DNA of 8,815 nucleotides from NCBI GenBank assembly GCA_900550965.1, contig URUC01000083.1, forward strand, positions 1 through 8,815, read 5' to 3'. Both the position numbers and the translations under genes were made by a program. The notes below the pieces were generated by a model that saw only the letters and a list, made by a program, of their open reading frames with translations, was not told the origin of the DNA and did not search any database. Source of the stretch: an uncultured Collinsella sp. GTDB taxonomy: Bacteria; Actinomycetota; Coriobacteriia; Coriobacteriales; Coriobacteriaceae. This document shows positions 6,258-8,815 of this stretch, piece by piece (the stretch's first letter is position 1; the number at the start of each line of letters is the position of its first letter).

Positions 6258-7106
6258 ATGAGCAAGGCTGATCAACAGTTTGTAGCCATGTGCCGCGATA
6301 TTCTGGACCATGGCACCACCACCGAGGGCCAAAAGGTCCGCCCGGTGTGGGAGGACGGCACCCCTGCCTATACCATTAAAAACTTTGGCGTCACGGCACG
6401 CTACGACCTGCGTGAGGAGTTTCCGGCGCTTACCCTGCGTCGTACGGCCCTCAAATCTGCCATGGATGAGATCCTGTGGATCTATCAAAAGAAGTCCAAT
6501 AACGTGCATGACCTCAACAGCCATATTTGGGATGAGTGGGCCGACGAGACTGGCTCCATCGGCAAGGCCTACGGGTATCAGATTGGGCAGAAGAGCCATT
6601 ATGCCGAGGGTGACTTCGATCAGATGGATCGCGTGCTGTACGACCTTAAGAACACGCCGTACAGCCGCCGCATTATGACGAATACCTACGTGTTTTGCGA
6701 CCTGTCCGAGATGCACCTGTATCCGTGCGCCTACAGCGTGACGTATAACGTGACGCAGCGCCCGCAGGATGATAAACCGACGCTCAACATGATTCTCAAC
6801 CAGCGCAGCCAGGACATTTTGGCTGCGAACAACTGGAATGTGTGCCAGTACGCCATTTTGCTGATGATGGTCGCGCAGTCGGTCGATATGATTCCCGGCG
6901 AGTTGCTGCATGTGATTGCCGATGCCCACATTTACGACCGTCATGTCGATATCGTCCGCGAGCTTATCGAGCGTCCGCAGTTTGCCGCGCCTAAGGTAAC
7001 GCTTAACCCCGATGTGCATGACTTCTATGCGTTTACGACCGACGACCTGATTGTCGAGGGCTATGAGCACGGCCCGCAGGTCAAGAACATCCCCATTGCG
7101 GTGTAG
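6258..7106 (+). CDS. thyA: Thymidylate synthase ThyA (Bacillus ThyA-like, 282 aa)
   Basis: ThyA methylates dUMP to dTMP using 5,10-methylene-tetrahydrofolate and releases dihydrofolate. The active-site Cys is Cys157 in LYPCAYS. The phosphate-binding pair is Arg137-Arg138 (YSRRIM), with another Arg at 183 in NQRSQD. The dUMP-binding Asn is probably 194 (NWNVCQY), and His224/Tyr226 lie in ADAHIYDRH. Sequence and length resemble the 279-residue B. subtilis ThyA type more than the 264-residue E. coli type: for example DEILWIYQKKSNNVHDLN, SHIWDEWADETGSIGKAYG and the ending INPxVxDFYxFTxDD-like segment. I start at ATG 6258 because AGGAGGG (6248-6254) lies just upstream; the frame is open to an ATG at 6222, but that overlaps the -10 element and adds residues foreign to the family. 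The DHFR gene follows within 10 bases, so they are likely one transcript. Confidence 0.96.
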   Translation: MSKADQQFVAMCRDILDHGTTTEGQKVRPVWEDGTPAYTIKNFGVTARYDLREEFPALTLRRTALKSAMDEILWIYQKKSNNVHDLNSHIWDEWADETGSIGKAYGYQIGQKSHYAEGDFDQMDRVLYDLKNTPYSRRIMTNTYVFCDLSEMHLYPCAYSVTYNVTQRPQDDKPTLNMILNQRSQDILAANNWNVCQYAILLMMVAQSVDMIPGELLHVIADAHIYDRHVDIVRELIERPQFAAPKVTLNPDVHDFYAFTTDDLIVEGYEHGPQVKNIPIAV

Positions 7107-7115
7107 GTGACGTGC

Positions 7116-7634
7116 ATGACGTGTAAGCTTTCTGCCATTGTCGCCGTGTGCGATGACTGGGGTATTGGGTGCGAGGGCGACATGGTGGTGTCCAACCGTG
7201 CCGACATGCGTCATTTTGTGGCGTGCACCAAAGGTTGCCCGGTTATTATGGGGCGCAAGACCCTGCTGAGTTTTCCCGGCGCACGGCCGCTCAAGAATCG
7301 TCGCAATATCGTGCTCACGCGCGACGAGGATTTTTCGCCCGAAGGTGTCGACGTGGTGCATAGTATCGGCGAGGCGCTCGCCGCGGTTGCCGATGAGCCC
7401 GTTGCCTGGGTGATCGGCGGCGGCGATGTCTATCGGCAGTTTTTGCCGTACTGCGTGGAGGCCGAGGTCACGCATAACCACTGCGTCCATCCCGTGGACA
7501 CGTACTTTCCCGACTTGGACGCCGATCCCGCGTGGGAAGTTGCGCGGCGCGAAGGGGTTGCCACGATTGCCGCCGGTGAGGGTGACGAGGGCATCGATTA
7601 TGAGTTCGTGACGTATCGTCGCATCGAGGCGTAA
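7116..7634 (+). CDS. folA: Dihydrofolate reductase
   Basis: DHFR reduces the dihydrofolate made by ThyA to tetrahydrofolate with NADPH. The 172 residues show KLSAIVAVCDDWGIG (4-18), the substrate-binding acid Asp30 in NRADMRHF (27-34), the NADPH-binding PVIMGRKT (42-49), NIVLTRD (64-70), IGGGDVYRQFLPYC (100-113) and EAEVTHNH (115-122). The ending YEFVTYRR is typical. The usual Pro-Trp of the M20 loop (Pro21-Trp22 in E. coli) is replaced by Val-Val. I prefer ATG 7116, preceded by AGGTGA at 5 bases. GTG 7107, directly after the thyA stop, would add three residues and has no better ribosome site. Coupling to thyA fits their shared folate cycle. The protein is the trimethoprim target family; nothing visible indicates an acquired resistance allele. 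Confidence 0.95.
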   Translation: MTCKLSAIVAVCDDWGIGCEGDMVVSNRADMRHFVACTKGCPVIMGRKTLLSFPGARPLKNRRNIVLTRDEDFSPEGVDVVHSIGEALAAVADEPVAWVIGGGDVYRQFLPYCVEAEVTHNHCVHPVDTYFPDLDADPAWEVARREGVATIAAGEGDEGIDYEFVTYRRIEA

Positions 7635-7636
7635 AA

Positions 7637-7661
7637 CCGATTATCCCTTCGGTATTATCGG
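7637..7661 (+). other. Imperfect inverted repeat just after the DHFR stop
   Basis: CCGATTAT and ATTATCGG can pair around a CCCTTCGGT centre: five outer pairs, a T-T mismatch, two pairs, then a small TTCG-type tip. It starts three bases after the stop and has no T tract. The TATTAT within it (7653-7658) also resembles a -10 element but lacks a visible -35. It may be part of a processing or termination region; weak evidence. Confidence 0.3.
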
Positions 7662-7675
7662 GATGAAATGAATGA

Positions 7676-7700
7676 CGGGGCGGCGCATGGCGTTGCCCCG
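7676..7700 (+). terminator. Strong hairpin between the DHFR and RNA methyltransferase genes
   Basis: CGGGGCGGCGC (7676-7686) pairs with GCGTTGCCCCG (7690-7700) around a three-base loop, giving 11 consecutive pairs of which two are G-U. ATATTTGTAT follows. The short A/T tail makes it a possible terminator of the thyA-folA transcript, or a leader hairpin of the next gene if transcription reads through. It lies 42 bases after the DHFR stop. Confidence 0.45.
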
Positions 7701-7743
7701 ATATTTGTATAGGTGCTGCAAAGAAAGGTGCGGGCTGGCTACT

Positions 7744-8658
7744 ATGACTGATGCCGTTGAGGTGCTGCGAATCGATTCGCTCGAGGACGAGCGGCTCGAT
7801 GCCTACGTGCGACTGACCGAGCGTGAGCTTCGCTGCGTGCTGGAGCCGCAGAAGGGCATCTTTATCGCCGAGAGTGCCAAGGTCATCGAGCGTGCGGTGC
7901 GCGCCGGATACGAGCCGGTGAGCTTTCTGTTGGGCGAGCGCTGGCTCGATCAGATGATGCCGCTGTTTGAGCGCCTGGTCGTGCGCGAGGGAGCAGGTCC
8001 GGTTCCTGTGTTCGTGGCCTCGATGGAGCTCATGGAGCAGCTGACGGGTTTTAACGTGACGCGCGGTGCGCTCGCGGCATTCCGTCGCCCGCGTCAGATT
8101 CCGGTAGCCGAGTTCTTGGGCGGCGTCGTCGAGGCGGCGGGGGAGCGCCCGGTGCGTGTGTGCGTGCTCGAGGGTATTGTCGACCACACGAACGTGGGCG
8201 CGATTTTCCGCTCGGCTGCCGCATTGAATGTTGACGGTATTTTGGTCAGCCCTACGTGCTGCGATCCGCTGTATCGTCGTTCCGCCCGTGTGAGCATGGG
8301 CACGGTGTTTCAGGTGCCGTGGACGCGTATTGGCAGCGAGGCGCGCGTATGGCCGCATGATGGCCTGGCGGCGCTGCACAATGCCGGGTTTTCCTGTGCC
8401 GCTATGGCGTTGACGGATGATTCCGTTTCGCTGGACGATCCTGTGCTGCAGAAGATTGATCGCTTGGCGATTTTTATGGGTACCGAGGGTGCCGGCTTGG
8501 GCGCCAAGACCATTGCCGGCTGCGACCGAGCCGTGCGCATTCCGATGGCGCACGGGGTCGATTCGCTCAACGTGGCCGCGGCGAGCGCCGTCGCCTTTTG
8601 GCAGCTGTGCCCGCACGTGAGCAACGAGTACCACTACCAGCCGGGTTTGTATCACTAG
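7744..8658 (+). CDS. SpoU/TrmH-family RNA 2'-O-methyltransferase
   Basis: Proteins of this family use S-adenosylmethionine to methylate the ribose 2'-OH of tRNA or rRNA, through a knotted SPOUT fold that acts as a dimer. The 304 residues have an N-terminal substrate-binding region (about 1-110; ERELRCVLEPQKGIFIAESAKVIERA at 26-51 is typical of actinobacterial members). The SpoU domain follows with motif 1 NVGAIFRSAAAL (150-161), motif 2 FMGTEGAGL (244-252) and motif 3 RIPMAHGVDSLNVAAASAVAF (265-285), where Asn276 is the conserved motif-3 Asn. The exact target RNA cannot be read from sequence, so I give no symbol. Start ATG 7744 fits family N-termini, but its ribosome site is poor (AAAGG is 15 bases away). 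An in-frame ATG at 7672 would add 24 Arg/Cys-rich residues coded through the hairpin and is unlikely. Confidence 0.92.
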   Translation: MTDAVEVLRIDSLEDERLDAYVRLTERELRCVLEPQKGIFIAESAKVIERAVRAGYEPVSFLLGERWLDQMMPLFERLVVREGAGPVPVFVASMELMEQLTGFNVTRGALAAFRRPRQIPVAEFLGGVVEAAGERPVRVCVLEGIVDHTNVGAIFRSAAALNVDGILVSPTCCDPLYRRSARVSMGTVFQVPWTRIGSEARVWPHDGLAALHNAGFSCAAMALTDDSVSLDDPVLQKIDRLAIFMGTEGAGLGAKTIAGCDRAVRIPMAHGVDSLNVAAASAVAFWQLCPHVSNEYHYQPGLYH

Positions 8659-8783
8659 GCAGATATTCCGCACCGCGCTCTGATTCGGGGTGTTTCGGTC
8701 GCCGCCAGTCGGTGCTAAGCTGGTTTTGACTTTGGTTTTAAATTGCTGTTTTGTCGGTTGACGTGCGCTTTTGGGGAGGGCGT
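8659..8783 (+). promoter_or_regulatory. Intergenic region with a likely promoter for the downstream gene
   Basis: This 125-base gap contains an unusually T-rich stretch (8721-8755) in otherwise GC-rich DNA, with TTGACT (8726-8731), a good -35 match. The best -10 at proper distance is poor (TTTTGT, 8749-8754); TTAAAT at 8738-8743 is another candidate with no good -35. A second TTGACG (8758-8763) is too close to the start codon. I see no convincing terminator for the methyltransferase gene. Confidence 0.35.
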
Positions 8784-8815
8784 GTGGCTAAGAAATCTAC
8801 GTCTATCGATGTAAC
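8784..8815 (+). CDS. Start of an unidentified gene (first ten codons; runs off the window)
   Basis: GTG at 8784 follows a strong purine-rich ribosome site GGGGAGGG (8773-8780) and opens a frame reading MAKKSTSIDV to the window end. The Ala-Lys-Lys-Ser beginning is a common hydrophilic N-terminus and does not identify a family. An out-of-frame GTG at 8782 is possible but reads Val-Trp-Leu-Arg and seems less likely. Confidence 0.55.
   Translation, partial: MAKKSTSIDV

Noticed and set aside
8659..8783. A possible small RNA or tRNA gene in the final intergenic region
   Set aside because: No cloverleaf, TTC-loop motif or strong stem is visible; the T-rich stretch is better explained as promoter DNA.

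Overview
The window is an ordinary, densely packed bacterial chromosome segment, GC-rich with very GC-biased third codon positions. The protein families, the gene order smc-ftsY-ffh and the look of the proteins suggest an actinobacterium of the class Coriobacteriia, probably Collinsella-like. This taxonomic call is inference from protein appearance, since no rRNA or other marker is present. I see no tRNA, rRNA, insertion sequence, CRISPR array or prophage.

Layout. Positions 1-5206 (+ strand) hold a tight operon: the 3' three quarters of smc (chromosome condensation), ftsY (SRP receptor) and ffh (SRP GTPase). Its genes are joined by a 1-base stop/start overlap and a 10-base gap, and it ends at a good stem-loop terminator (5230-5265). 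Positions 5327-6091 (- strand) encode one protein that joins a DUF134 helix-turn-helix domain to a NifX/NifB-type metal-cluster-binding domain and a Cys/His-rich tail. A divergent intergenic region (6092-6257) follows, with two copies of a TGACATATGTCA-type palindrome. Positions 6258-7634 (+ strand) hold thyA and a dihydrofolate reductase gene, a two-gene thymidylate/folate unit. Positions 7744-8658 (+ strand) encode a SpoU/TrmH-family RNA methyltransferase. The window ends at 8784-8815 with the first ten codons of an unidentified gene.

How the genes work together. FtsY and Ffh are partner GTPases in co-translational membrane targeting, and smc is linked to them by gene order. ThyA turns methylene-tetrahydrofolate into dihydrofolate while making dTMP, and DHFR regenerates tetrahydrofolate, so their adjacency has metabolic sense.

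The least ordinary part is the DUF134-NifX gene. It carries a possible internal translation start that could release the metal-binding half alone, a histidine/cysteine tail built from repeated CGCH motifs, and a duplicated palindrome 53 bp apart that brackets its likely promoter. This looks like a self-contained, possibly autoregulated metal-responsive unit. That function is a hypothesis, not something the sequence proves.
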